DNA of 6,938 nt from Eubacterium sp. CAG:786 (GCA_000432175.1 HF989476.1:17932-24869); one strand, 5' to 3'; counted from the first letter of the stretch, positions 1-5,014 are shown. Notes: generated by a model from the sequence alone, not told the origin. Numbers and translations: made by a program.

Positions 1-536
1 TTCGCCTGACGCGCTATCTCCCCGGGTCTGCGGGAGCGCACGCGCCCCCTCGCGGTAGGGATTATGCAGTAGGTGCAGAACCTGTCGCAGCCGTCCTCTA
101 TCTTGATGAACGCGCGGGTGCGGTCGAGGTCGGCGGCCGAGGAATTCTCGTCGAATTCCCTCGTCATCTGCGAAACGCAGACAAGCGGCTGCTTTTCAGC
201 AACGAATTGCTCCACCAGCTGCGGGAGCCTTGGTTTATCGGCGTTTCCGGTGATTATATCCGCGCCGCTGTCCCGGGCTGCTTCGTCCGGGTAAGCCTGG
301 GGATAGCACCCGCACAGCACCGTTATACAGTCCGGGTTCAGGGTGCGGAAGTGCGAGACTGCCTGGCGCGCCTTTTTCACCCCGGCGCCCGTCACCGCGC
401 AGGAATTTATGATACAGACGTCCGCTGGGGCGCCGTCCTCCACCGGGGAATACCCCGCAGCAATGAAAGCTTCGTGTATCGCGGCGCTCTCGCAGGAATT
501 CACCTTGCAGCCGAAAGTTGTTATACTGAATGTCAT
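1..536 (-). CDS. mtaB: MtaB-type tRNA methylthiotransferase, N-terminal part (3' end beyond window)
   Basis: Reading the minus strand from an ATG at 536 gives 178 uninterrupted codons that run off the left edge, so the gene is partial. The protein starts MTFSITTFGCKVNSCES. It carries the three N-terminal cysteines of the methylthiotransferase (UPF0004) domain at about C10, C46 (INSCAVT) and C77 (LCGCYPQ). These are followed by the radical-SAM motif CxxxCxxC at C150/C154/C157 in EDGCDRFCTYCIIP, then ARGRVRSRRPGEI. GCKVN and the IIPTARGRVRSR stretch are typical of MtaB rather than MiaB or RimO. Family knowledge: two 4Fe-4S clusters are used to convert t6A37 to ms2t6A in tRNAs reading ANN codons, notably tRNA-Lys. 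The start is supported by an AAAGAGG ribosome site 6 nt upstream and by a minus-strand promoter at 643-671. Subfamily choice is inference, because the C-terminal TRAM domain is not in the window. An extra Cys at residue 15 lies close to the first cluster ligand. Confidence 0.93.
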   Translation of the reverse strand, partial: MTFSITTFGCKVNSCESAAIHEAFIAAGYSPVEDGAPADVCIINSCAVTGAGVKKARQAVSHFRTLNPDCITVLCGCYPQAYPDEAARDSGADIITGNADKPRLPQLVEQFVAEKQPLVCVSQMTREFDENSSAADLDRTRAFIKIEDGCDRFCTYCIIPTARGRVRSRRPGEIARQA

Positions 537-642
537 ACGGAACCTCTTTCCGACAGGATATGCCACCGATGTCCGACGTTTTGCAGCAGGTGTTTCAGCG
601 GCGTTTGTAATTTTAGCCAAAACAAAAACTTGATATAACAAT

Positions 643-671
643 ATTATACTTGATTATTCCGAAATTTGCAA
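643..671 (-). promoter_or_regulatory. sigma-A-type promoter for mtaB
   Basis: On the minus strand, TTGCAA (671-666) and TATAAT (648-643) are separated by exactly 17 bp. The -10 box is a perfect consensus and the -35 box is a moderate match. Transcription would start near 636, giving a leader of about 100 nt before the mtaB ATG at 536. The promoter lies back-to-back with the rightward promoter at 679-707. Confidence 0.7.
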
Positions 672-678
672 TAAGCTA

Positions 679-707
679 TTGACTATTTTTCAGTTTGCGG
701 CTATACT
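679..707 (+). promoter_or_regulatory. sigma-A-type promoter for the HPr-like pair
   Basis: TTGACT (679-684) and TATACT (702-707) are separated by 17 bp, each one mismatch from consensus. The predicted start is near 714, about 50 nt before the first HPr-like gene. Its -35 box sits 7 bp from the -35 box of the divergent mtaB promoter. Confidence 0.75.
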
Positions 708-715
708 TATTATCA

Positions 716-732
716 GAGGAAGTTGATTCCTC
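716..732 (+). promoter_or_regulatory. inverted repeat at the predicted 5' end of the HPr-like transcript
   Basis: GAGGAA and TTCCTC form a perfect 6-bp inverted repeat around a 5-nt GTTGA centre, starting within a few bases of the predicted transcription start. As RNA it would be a 5'-terminal stem-loop that could stabilise the message. As DNA it could be an operator. The sequence alone does not decide between these. Confidence 0.4.
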
Positions 733-765
733 GGAATATATCTACAGAAAGGCGGCGGCTGTTTT

Positions 766-1002
766 ATGAAGAAAATGAAAGTTATGCTCGGTTCCATAGA
801 GGACGTTAAGGAATTCGTAGCGCTGACCAACAGCTACTCTGTCGAAAGCGACCTGGTATCCGGAAGATATGCGGTAGACGCAAAGTCCATCATGGGTATT
901 TTCAGCCTTGACCTTGCAAAGCCGCTTGAGTTCGTCGTCCACAGCGAAACCAAAGAGGCTGACGAACTGCTCGACGCAGTGACAAAGTTCAGAGCAGAGT
1001 GA
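766..1002 (+). CDS. HPr-fold (Crh-like) protein lacking the catalytic histidine, copy 1
   Basis: This 78-residue protein has the length of HPr (about 85-90) and its most conserved segment, VDAKSIMGIFSLDL at residues 37-50. That segment corresponds to VNLKSIMGVMSLGI around regulatory Ser46 of Bacillus HPr; the equivalent serine here is Ser41. The N-terminal GIHARP motif with phospho-accepting His15 is absent: the matching stretch reads GSIEDVKEF, and the only histidine is H59. Known family logic: HPr passes phosphate from EI to PTS EIIA through His15, while HPr kinase phosphorylates Ser46 to make the CcpA co-regulator. Crh has lost His15 and keeps only the regulatory role. By analogy this protein cannot act as a PTS carrier and may be regulatory; that is inference. 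The ATG at 766 is preceded by AAAGGCGG, and an internal Met4 is a less likely start. It is followed 45 nt later by a paralogue, probably co-transcribed. Confidence 0.85.
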   Translation: MKKMKVMLGSIEDVKEFVALTNSYSVESDLVSGRYAVDAKSIMGIFSLDLAKPLEFVVHSETKEADELLDAVTKFRAE

Positions 1003-1047
1003 TTTCTCGACCACACATTCACACATCACGGAAAGGAAGTATTTATT

Positions 1048-1278
1048 ATGAAAACAGTTAAGATCAACATCAATACCATCAACGACGTTAAGGATTTCGT
1101 TACCATCGTATCCCGCTGCGATTATGACGTGGATATCGTATCCGGCAGATATGCCATCGACGCAAAGTCCATCATGGGTATCTTCAGTCTCGACCTCTCC
1201 AAGGAGCTGACCCTGAATATCCACAGCGACGACTGCGCAGATTTCCTCGATCAGATCAGCAAGTACATCGTAAAGTAA
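1048..1278 (+). CDS. HPr-fold (Crh-like) protein lacking the catalytic histidine, copy 2
   Basis: This 76-residue paralogue of the preceding gene shares the core VSGRYA-(I/V)-DAKSIMGIFSLDL almost without change; over residues 31-50 the DNA of the two copies is identical at 52 of 60 positions. Elsewhere they have diverged clearly (N-terminus MKTVKININTINDVKDFVTIV, C-terminus DDCADFLDQISKYIVK), so the duplication is not recent. The HPr-kinase target serine is Ser41. The His15 position is again lost, with no HARP motif and H59 as the only histidine. Like Crh of Bacillus, it could be phosphorylated on serine and influence CcpA, but could not relay PTS phosphate; the role is inferred. The start has a strong GGAAAGGAAG ribosome site about 9 nt upstream. 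A hairpin and a clear terminator follow the TAA, closing this two-gene unit. Confidence 0.86.
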   Translation: MKTVKININTINDVKDFVTIVSRCDYDVDIVSGRYAIDAKSIMGIFSLDLSKELTLNIHSDDCADFLDQISKYIVK

Positions 1279-1306
1279 TTCTGAATTCTTAATCCGGAAT
1301 TATTGC

Positions 1307-1323
1307 GTCCTGCTTCGCAGGAC
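1307..1323 (+). other. GC-rich stem-loop after the HPr-like pair
   Basis: GTCCTGC and GCAGGAC form a perfect 7-bp stem around TTC, 28 nt after the second HPr-like stop codon. Only a broken T-run (TTTATCTC) follows, so it is a weak terminator by itself. It may act as an mRNA 3'-end stabiliser or as the first half of a double terminator with the hairpin at 1341-1377. Confidence 0.5.
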
Positions 1324-1340
1324 TTTATCTCAACAGAATC

Positions 1341-1377
1341 ACAAAGGGCGGAAGTTATTTTCCACCCTTTGTTTTTT
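1341..1377 (+). terminator. intrinsic terminator of the HPr-like unit
   Basis: ACAAAGGGCGGAA pairs with TTCCACCCTTTGT, making a 13-position stem with a single C/A mismatch and a 6-nt GTTATT loop. It runs directly into six consecutive T (1372-1377). This is a textbook Rho-independent terminator on the plus strand. Confidence 0.88.
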
Positions 1378-1417
1378 GCAATAGATCAGGGCGCTATGTG
1401 TATTTTGCCAGAATGAC

Positions 1418-1434
1418 TATGCAAAAATTGCATA
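1418..1434. promoter_or_regulatory. perfect inverted repeat upstream of ilvE promoter (possible operator)
   Basis: TATGCAA-AAA-TTGCATA is a perfect 7-bp inverted repeat with a 3-bp centre, lying 25 bp upstream of the ilvE -35 box. The position suits an activator or regulator site. It does not look like a CodY box (AATTTTCWGAAAATT). It is AT-rich, so chance is possible. Confidence 0.35.
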
Positions 1435-1459
1435 ATTCGTAAAAAATCCAAAAATATTA

Positions 1460-1488
1460 TTTACAAGCCGGCAGAATAGTGATATAAT
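1460..1488 (+). promoter_or_regulatory. sigma-A-type promoter for ilvE
   Basis: TTTACA (1460-1465) and a perfect TATAAT (1483-1488) are separated by 17 bp. Transcription would start near 1495, giving a leader of about 48 nt. That is too short for a T-box or an amino-acid attenuator. Confidence 0.8.
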
Positions 1489-1505
1489 AAGTATGTATAT
1501 AAATC

Positions 1506-1533
1506 GTGTGCTGTCCACGCACACAGGAAAGGA
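1506..1533 (+). promoter_or_regulatory. leader stem-loop abutting the ilvE ribosome binding site
   Basis: GTGTGC (1506-1511) pairs with GCACAC (1519-1524) around a 7-nt loop. The ribosome site AGGAAAGGA begins at the very next base (1525-1533), 9 nt before the ATG. The hairpin leaves the ribosome site single-stranded but borders it directly. It may stabilise the mRNA 5' end or tune initiation; no alternative fold hiding the site is obvious. Confidence 0.4.
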
Positions 1534-1542
1534 TACACTACC

Positions 1543-2607
1543 ATGGATATCAGAATTGAAAAAACCAAGAACCCCAAGCAGAAGCCTGCCGACGAAACCA
1601 AACTCGGCTTCGGACATATCTTCACCGACCACATGTTCGTCATGGAATATGACACCGGCATGGGCTGGCACGACGCACGCATAGTCCCCTACGGTCCTAT
1701 CGAGCTTGCGCCTTCCGCAATGGTTCTGCATTATGGTCAGGAGATCTTCGAGGGTCTCAAGGCTTACAGAACTCCTTCCGGCGACATTCAGTTCTTCCGT
1801 CCTGAGGAGAACTTCAAGAGAATGAACGTTTCCGCTGAGCGTCTGGTCATTCCGCAGATCAACGAAAAGGACGCGCTCGAGGCGCTCCACAAGCTGGTCG
1901 AGATCGATAAGGACTGGGTTCCGCACATCGACGGTGCTTCCCTGTATATCCGTCCGTTCATCTTCGCTGCTGACCCGTTCCTCGGCGTACGCCCCGGCGA
2001 CAAGTACTACTTCATGATAATCATGAGCCCCTCCGGCGCTTACTACAGCACCGGCATCAACCCCGTAAACATCTACGTTGAGACCAACTACGTCCGCGCC
2101 GTAAGAGGCGGTATGGGCTTCACCAAGACCGGTGGTAACTACGCAGCTTCCCTGGCAGGTCAGGACGAGGCTCACAAGCAGAATTACTCCCAGGTACTGT
2201 GGCTCGACGGCGTTGAGCGCAAGTACATAGAGGAAGTCGGCGCAATGAACATCATGTTCGTTATCGACGGCGAGGTAGTTACTCCGTCCCTGCAGGGCAG
2301 CATACTTTCCGGTATCACCAGAAAGTCCGCGCTGGAACTCTGCAGAAAGTGGGGCATGAAGGTTTCCGAGCGCCGCATCACCATTCAGGAAGTTGCCGAC
2401 GCTTACGACGCAGGCAAGCTTGACGAGGTATTCGGCACCGGTACCGCGGCTGTTGTTTCCCCTGTCGGCCACCTCAAGTGGGGCGATAAGGTCATGGAGA
2501 TCGGCGGCGGCAAGATAGGCCCTGTTACCCAGAAGCTTTACGACACCATGACCGGCATGCAGTACGGCAAGATCCCGGACGACATGGGCTGGATCGAGAA
2601 GCTCTGA
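1543..2607 (+). CDS. ilvE: branched-chain amino acid aminotransferase
   Basis: This complete 354-residue protein belongs to the class IV (fold type IV) PLP aminotransferases, of the longer form that includes eukaryotic BCATs and many Firmicute IlvE. It interconverts Leu, Ile and Val with their 2-oxo acids using 2-oxoglutarate/glutamate, in the cytosol. Landmarks are LHYGQEIFEGLKAYR (62-76), RPFIFAADPFLGV (137-149), the cofactor lysine K195 in GFTKTGGNYAAS, EEVGAMNIMFV (230-240), SILSGITR (253-260) and the phosphate-binding GTGTAAVVSPVG (298-309). Length and motifs are normal and nothing appears damaged. The start is fixed by AAAGGA 9 nt upstream and a consensus promoter. The gene stands alone, with its own promoter and a terminator at 2630, so no other ilv/leu gene is linked here. 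Direction in vivo (last step of synthesis or first of breakdown) cannot be read from the sequence. Confidence 0.96.
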   Translation: MDIRIEKTKNPKQKPADETKLGFGHIFTDHMFVMEYDTGMGWHDARIVPYGPIELAPSAMVLHYGQEIFEGLKAYRTPSGDIQFFRPEENFKRMNVSAERLVIPQINEKDALEALHKLVEIDKDWVPHIDGASLYIRPFIFAADPFLGVRPGDKYYFMIIMSPSGAYYSTGINPVNIYVETNYVRAVRGGMGFTKTGGNYAASLAGQDEAHKQNYSQVLWLDGVERKYIEEVGAMNIMFVIDGEVVTPSLQGSILSGITRKSALELCRKWGMKVSERRITIQEVADAYDAGKLDEVFGTGTAAVVSPVGHLKWGDKVMEIGGGKIGPVTQKLYDTMTGMQYGKIPDDMGWIEKL

Positions 2608-2629
2608 TTTATTGACTAACTGAATAATT

Positions 2630-2667
2630 TCACGCTGGTATTACTTATGGTATATCAGCGTGATTTT
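2630..2667 (+). terminator. intrinsic terminator after ilvE
   Basis: TCACGCTGGTAT pairs with ATATCAGCGTGA (12 bp including one G-T pair) around a 10-nt loop, followed by TTTT. It lies 23 nt after the ilvE stop. The T-run is short, but the stem is good. Confidence 0.75.
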
Positions 2668-2725
2668 GTATATTTGCTTATAAGTTGTTTTACACGAGCA
2701 ATATACTAATTGTTATATAAGCGGC

Positions 2726-2754
2726 TTTCAAATGCCGATTACCTAAAGTATAAT
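2726..2754 (+). promoter_or_regulatory. probable promoter for the acetyltransferase gene
   Basis: A perfect TATAAT at 2749-2754 lies 17 bp after a poor -35 match, TTTCAA (2726-2731). A second overlapping TATAAT occurs at 2756-2761. The preceding terminator and this AT-rich stretch suggest a separate transcript, but the -35 box is weak. Confidence 0.4.
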
Positions 2755-2780
2755 ATATAATGTAAAATACCGGATGTATC

Positions 2781-2786
2781 AGGAGG
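2781..2786 (+). promoter_or_regulatory. ribosome binding site deciding the acetyltransferase start
   Basis: A perfect AGGAGG lies 5 nt before the ATG at 2792. An in-frame ATG at 2774 is upstream of this site and has no comparable site of its own, so the shorter protein is preferred. Confidence 0.85.
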
Positions 2787-2791
2787 GCAGT

Positions 2792-3238
2792 ATGGAATAC
2801 CGCAGACTTACACCAGATGACCTTGACATATTCATCAGCATGCGCATAAATCAGCTCCGCGAGGAGGGCGCAAAAGACGAAACCGACCTGCGCCCGGCGC
2901 TCCTTGATCATTACACCCGGCACATGGCAGACGGGACGTTTGTGTCCTGGCTGGCAGTGGACGGCGGAAAGATAGTGGGCACCTCCGGAATGTCGTTTGT
3001 CGAAAAGCCGCCTTATTTCGGCTGTCCCAGCGGAAAAATGGGGCTTCTGTCGAGTATGTTCACCGACCCGCAATACCGCAGGCGCGGAATTGCCAGAAAG
3101 CTGCTTTCGCTTGTCGTTGAAGAAGCCCGCAATTACGGCTGCGGCACCGTGCAGATAACCGCTTCGGATATGGGCGTGCTGCTTTATACGGATTTCGGGT
3201 TCGTTAAAAACGGGAATTTCATGCAGTACAAGCTGTAG
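2792..3238 (+). CDS. GNAT-family N-acetyltransferase
   Basis: This 148-residue protein has the GNAT layout: an N-terminal MEYRRLTPDDLDIFISMR opening, a central strand with VSWLAVDGGKIVGTSGMSFVE (51-71), and the acetyl-CoA-binding motif A, SSMFTDPQYRRRGIARKLL (87-105), in which RRRGIA is the pyrophosphate loop (R/Q-x-x-G-x-A). Motif B follows with ASDMGVLLYTDFGFVKNGNFMQY (124-146). It would transfer an acetyl group from acetyl-CoA to an amine in the cytosol. The substrate cannot be told from sequence, as GNATs modify antibiotics, polyamines, protein N-termini and metabolites. The start at 2792 is chosen over an in-frame ATG at 2774 because a perfect AGGAGG sits 5 nt before it. No convincing terminator follows, and the mgtE promoter begins about 40 bp downstream, so some read-through into mgtE is possible. 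Confidence 0.88.
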   Translation: MEYRRLTPDDLDIFISMRINQLREEGAKDETDLRPALLDHYTRHMADGTFVSWLAVDGGKIVGTSGMSFVEKPPYFGCPSGKMGLLSSMFTDPQYRRRGIARKLLSLVVEEARNYGCGTVQITASDMGVLLYTDFGFVKNGNFMQYKL

Positions 3239-3277
3239 AACGTTTCTGAAAATAACGTGAAAAATTTGCAGCGCAGG

Positions 3278-3307
3278 TTGACAAACAATTAATTATGGTG
3301 CTATAAT
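3278..3307 (+). promoter_or_regulatory. strong sigma-A promoter for the mgtE leader
   Basis: Perfect TTGACA (3278-3283) and perfect TATAAT (3302-3307) are separated by 18 bp, with an extended -10 TGC immediately before the -10 box. Transcription would start near 3314, leaving a leader of about 197 nt before the mgtE ATG, which is unusually long for this window. It is the strongest-looking promoter here, which suggests that control acts after initiation. Confidence 0.85.
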
Positions 3308-3347
3308 TATCATGTTGCAAAAATACCATAAAGAGAGGTGAGCAGAG

Positions 3348-3437
3348 TTGAAAAACGGTGACAGTCACGGGCGAAGTACACAGTATCGCGCCCGGAAAAA
3401 TACGGTCGGCTCTGCCCGCCGTTATAATATAGCTTAA
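3348..3437 (+). CDS. 29-residue upstream ORF (candidate leader peptide) in the mgtE leader
   Basis: GAGAGGTGA (3333-3341) matches 7 of 9 bases of an ideal Shine-Dalgarno and has no ATG gene behind it. Six nt later a TTG at 3348 opens a frame of 29 sense codons ending in TAA at 3435-3437. The peptide begins (M)KNGDSHGRSTQYRARK and ends GSARRYNIA. It is basic (5 Arg, 2 Lys) and has no membrane segment. The frame lies wholly inside the mgtE 5' leader and covers the 5' arms of the leader's helices, ending 4 nt before the 3' arm of the main long-range helix begins. By analogy with Mg2+-responsive leader ORFs such as mgtL of enterics, its translation could control mgtE; this is inference. The peptide is not recognised. 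It may instead be accidental, with the sequence conserved as RNA. Confidence 0.5.
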   Translation: MKNGDSHGRSTQYRARKNTVGSARRYNIA

Positions 3438-3472
3438 TTCGGCGCATACTGTGCCCGGGTCACTTTCTGTCA
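3358..3472 (+). promoter_or_regulatory. structured mgtE leader with mutually exclusive helices (candidate cis-regulatory RNA)
   Basis: The main helix joins CACAGTAT-c-GCGCC (3379-3392) with GGCGCATACTGTG (3441-3453), 13 bp with one bulged C. It is extended outward by CGGG/CCCG (3368-3371 with 3454-3457) and then by GTGAC/GTCAC (3358-3362 with 3459-3463) or TGACAG/CTGTCA (3359-3364 with 3467-3472). Inside it sits a 7-bp hairpin, ACGG-t-CGG with CCGCCGT (3402-3422). An alternative 6-bp GC hairpin, CGGGCG/CGCCCG (3368-3373 with 3389-3394), uses the same bases and excludes the main helix. A 5-bp pairing of CTTTC (3463-3467) with GAAAG (3492-3496) could touch the mgtE ribosome site. There is no T-run, so no intrinsic attenuator is evident. 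The canonical M-box sequence features were not found. A new Mg2+-linked regulatory RNA, or a leader-peptide switch, is plausible. Confidence 0.55.
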
Positions 3473-3510
3473 GATGCAGCAAAATTTGATCGAAAGGTAA
3501 GGGTACTATT

Positions 3511-4911
3511 ATGGCAAACAACGAGATCATCATCAGGGACCATGCAGCAGATATCGCGGATCTCATCAGGGGAGATCTCTCACCCAAGGCGCTGCAGGTG
3601 CGGCTGGAGGAATTCCACGCAGGAGATATCGCAAAGGCAGCGGAGCTTCTCACCCCCGCCGAGCGCACAAAGCTTTTCCGCACGCTGGAGCCGGACTCCC
3701 TCGCGGACGTGTTCGAATACATCGAGCCGGAAAACGCTGCGGAATACCTCCGCGAAACCGACCTGCGCAAAACCGTTCTGCTGATAGGCAAAATGGAAAC
3801 CGACGCGGCTGCAGACGTGCTGCGTGAATTCCCGAAAGGAATGCGGAACCAGGTCGTTGACCTGCTGGACGGCGATTTCAGAAGAAAGCTGGAGCTTATC
3901 GTATCCTTTGACGAGGGCGAGATAGGCAGCAGAATGAGCACAAACTACATCTCCATCAATTCTGAAATGACCGCTGCAGAGGCGACCCGCGCGCTGATGA
4001 ACCAGGCGCGGGAAAACGACAATATCCAGACGGTGTTCGTCACCGCGGCAGACGGCTGCTTCTGCGGCGCGGTAGGTCTGCGGGAGCTTCTCATAGCGGA
4101 GAAGCACTCCGCAATAAAACCGCTGATACAGACGGCATTCCCGTACGTTTACGGCAGCGAGGAGGTAGACAGCTGCATCGAAAGGCTGAAAAGCTACTCC
4201 GAAAGCAGCGTGCCGGTGCTGGATAACGACAATCGCATTCTGGGCGTGATCACCCTCGAAAACCTGCTGGAAGCAGTAGACGACGAAATGGGCGAGGACT
4301 ACGCAAAGCTGGGTGGTCTTTCCGCAGAAGAGGACCTCAACGAGCCGCTTTTCGCAAGCCTTAAAAAGCGCATGCCGTGGCTGCTGATACTCCTGGTGCT
4401 GGGAATGCTGGTTTCCAGCGTGGTGGGAGCGTTTGAAAAGGTGGTTTCGCAGCTGACGCTGATAATGGCGTTCCAGTCGCTGATACTCGACATGGCAGGA
4501 AACGTCGGCACACAGTCCCTTGCGGTGACTATCCGCGTGCTTATGGACGAGGAACTCACCATCGGCAAGAAGCTGAAGCTGGTCGCAAAGGAAATGCGCG
4601 TCGGGCTTTTCAGCGGGCTGATACTGGGCGTTCTCTCCGTCGCTTTCGTGGGACTTTACATCATGCTGTTCAAGGGGTATGACGCTGGGTTCTCGTTCGC
4701 GGTTTCCGCGTGCATAGGCGCGGCGCTTATGCTGGCTATGCTTATCTCCAGCGGCGTCGGCACGCTTATCCCGCTGTTCTTCAAGAAGATAAAGATAGAC
4801 CCGGCTGTGGCTTCCGGTCCGCTCATCACTACGGTCAACGACCTCGTGGCGGTAGTCACCTACTACGGGCTGAGCTGGCTGCTGCTTCTGCAGGTTCTTC
4901 ATCTGGCATAA
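3511..4911 (+). CDS. mgtE: MgtE-family magnesium transporter
   Basis: This complete 466-residue inner-membrane Mg2+ channel/transporter is close to the 450 residues of Thermus MgtE. It has a cytosolic MgtE N domain (about 10-130; EEFHAGDIAKAAELLTPAER), a CBS pair (about 138-258; IGSRMSTNYISI and SSVPVLDNDNRILGVITLENL), a linker or plug region (about 260-285; GEDYAKLGGLSAEED), and five membrane helices near 288-306, 312-341, 364-388, 395-423 and 435-463. The pore signatures are intact: ILDMAGNVGTQSLAVT (325-340) and DPAVASGPLITTVNDLVAVV (430-449), with D444 at the family's conserved ion-binding aspartate. Known behaviour: the acidic N and CBS domains bind Mg2+ and close the pore when the cation is plentiful. 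The start has a GAAAGGTAAGG ribosome site about 8 nt upstream. It is transcribed from its own strong promoter through a long structured leader and is followed by a terminator. Co2+ transport is a possible side activity. Confidence 0.95.
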   Translation: MANNEIIIRDHAADIADLIRGDLSPKALQVRLEEFHAGDIAKAAELLTPAERTKLFRTLEPDSLADVFEYIEPENAAEYLRETDLRKTVLLIGKMETDAAADVLREFPKGMRNQVVDLLDGDFRRKLELIVSFDEGEIGSRMSTNYISINSEMTAAEATRALMNQARENDNIQTVFVTAADGCFCGAVGLRELLIAEKHSAIKPLIQTAFPYVYGSEEVDSCIERLKSYSESSVPVLDNDNRILGVITLENLLEAVDDEMGEDYAKLGGLSAEEDLNEPLFASLKKRMPWLLILLVLGMLVSSVVGAFEKVVSQLTLIMAFQSLILDMAGNVGTQSLAVTIRVLMDEELTIGKKLKLVAKEMRVGLFSGLILGVLSVAFVGLYIMLFKGYDAGFSFAVSACIGAALMLAMLISSGVGTLIPLFFKKIKIDPAVASGPLITTVNDLVAVVTYYGLSWLLLLQVLHLA

Positions 4912-4918
4912 TACTTCA

Positions 4919-4952
4919 AACAGGGCAGATTATTTTGCCCTGTTCTTGTTTA
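4919..4952 (+). terminator. intrinsic terminator after mgtE
   Basis: AACAGGGCA pairs perfectly with TGCCCTGTT (9 bp) around an 8-nt loop, 7 nt after the stop codon, and is followed by the T-rich CTTGTTTATT. The T-run is interrupted but the context is convincing. Confidence 0.78.
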
Positions 4953-4971
4953 TTAAAATCTCCAAAAACTA

Positions 4972-5000
4972 TTGAATTCCGGAAGGAAATTTGGTATAAT
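4972..5000 (+). promoter_or_regulatory. sigma-A promoter for fucI
   Basis: TTGAAT (4972-4977) and a perfect TATAAT (4995-5000) are separated by 17 bp, with an extended -10 TGG. The predicted start is near 5007, about 69 nt before the fucI ATG. Confidence 0.8.
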
Positions 5001-5014
5001 TGTATACAGCGGAA

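Noticed and set aside
207..638. Plus-strand open frame of 143 codons at the left end
   Set aside because: It overlaps the minus-strand mtaB gene, whose cysteine motifs fix the true coding frame and strand. The plus-strand protein has no recognisable features.
1489..1542. T-box or leader-peptide attenuator for ilvE
   Set aside because: Only about 48 nt separate the predicted transcript start from the ATG, with no T-box sequence, no terminator and no run of Leu/Ile/Val codons.
1417..2472. 351-codon open frame on the minus strand opposite ilvE
   Set aside because: It is antisense to an unmistakable aminotransferase, has no ribosome site or promoter at its start, shows no recognisable protein motifs, and follows from the GC-rich third positions of the real gene.
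2774..2791. Upstream in-frame ATG extending the acetyltransferase by 6 residues
   Set aside because: The perfect AGGAGG lies between this ATG and the one at 2792, at ideal spacing for the latter; the extension encodes the ribosome site itself (MYQEGS).
3239..3277. Terminator between the acetyltransferase and mgtE
   Set aside because: Only weak 4-bp pairings (CGTT/AACG) without a T-run are present, so no terminator can be supported.
3339..3362. Alternative GTG-start upstream ORF in the mgtE leader
   Set aside because: The GTG at 3339 overlaps the Shine-Dalgarno itself, has no ribosome site at proper spacing and stops after seven codons.
3310..3510. Canonical M-box (ykoK) Mg2+ riboswitch before mgtE
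   Set aside because: An AGGTGAG string is present at 3336-3342, but the other characteristic M-box segments and a terminator with a T-run were not found by eye. The string is better explained as the Shine-Dalgarno of the upstream ORF. A covariance search should confirm.
3580..4902. 440-codon open frame on the minus strand opposite mgtE
   Set aside because: The translation is rich in His, Gln and Cys with no fold signature and no initiation signals. The plus-strand MgtE reading is complete and motif-rich, so this is a shadow frame.
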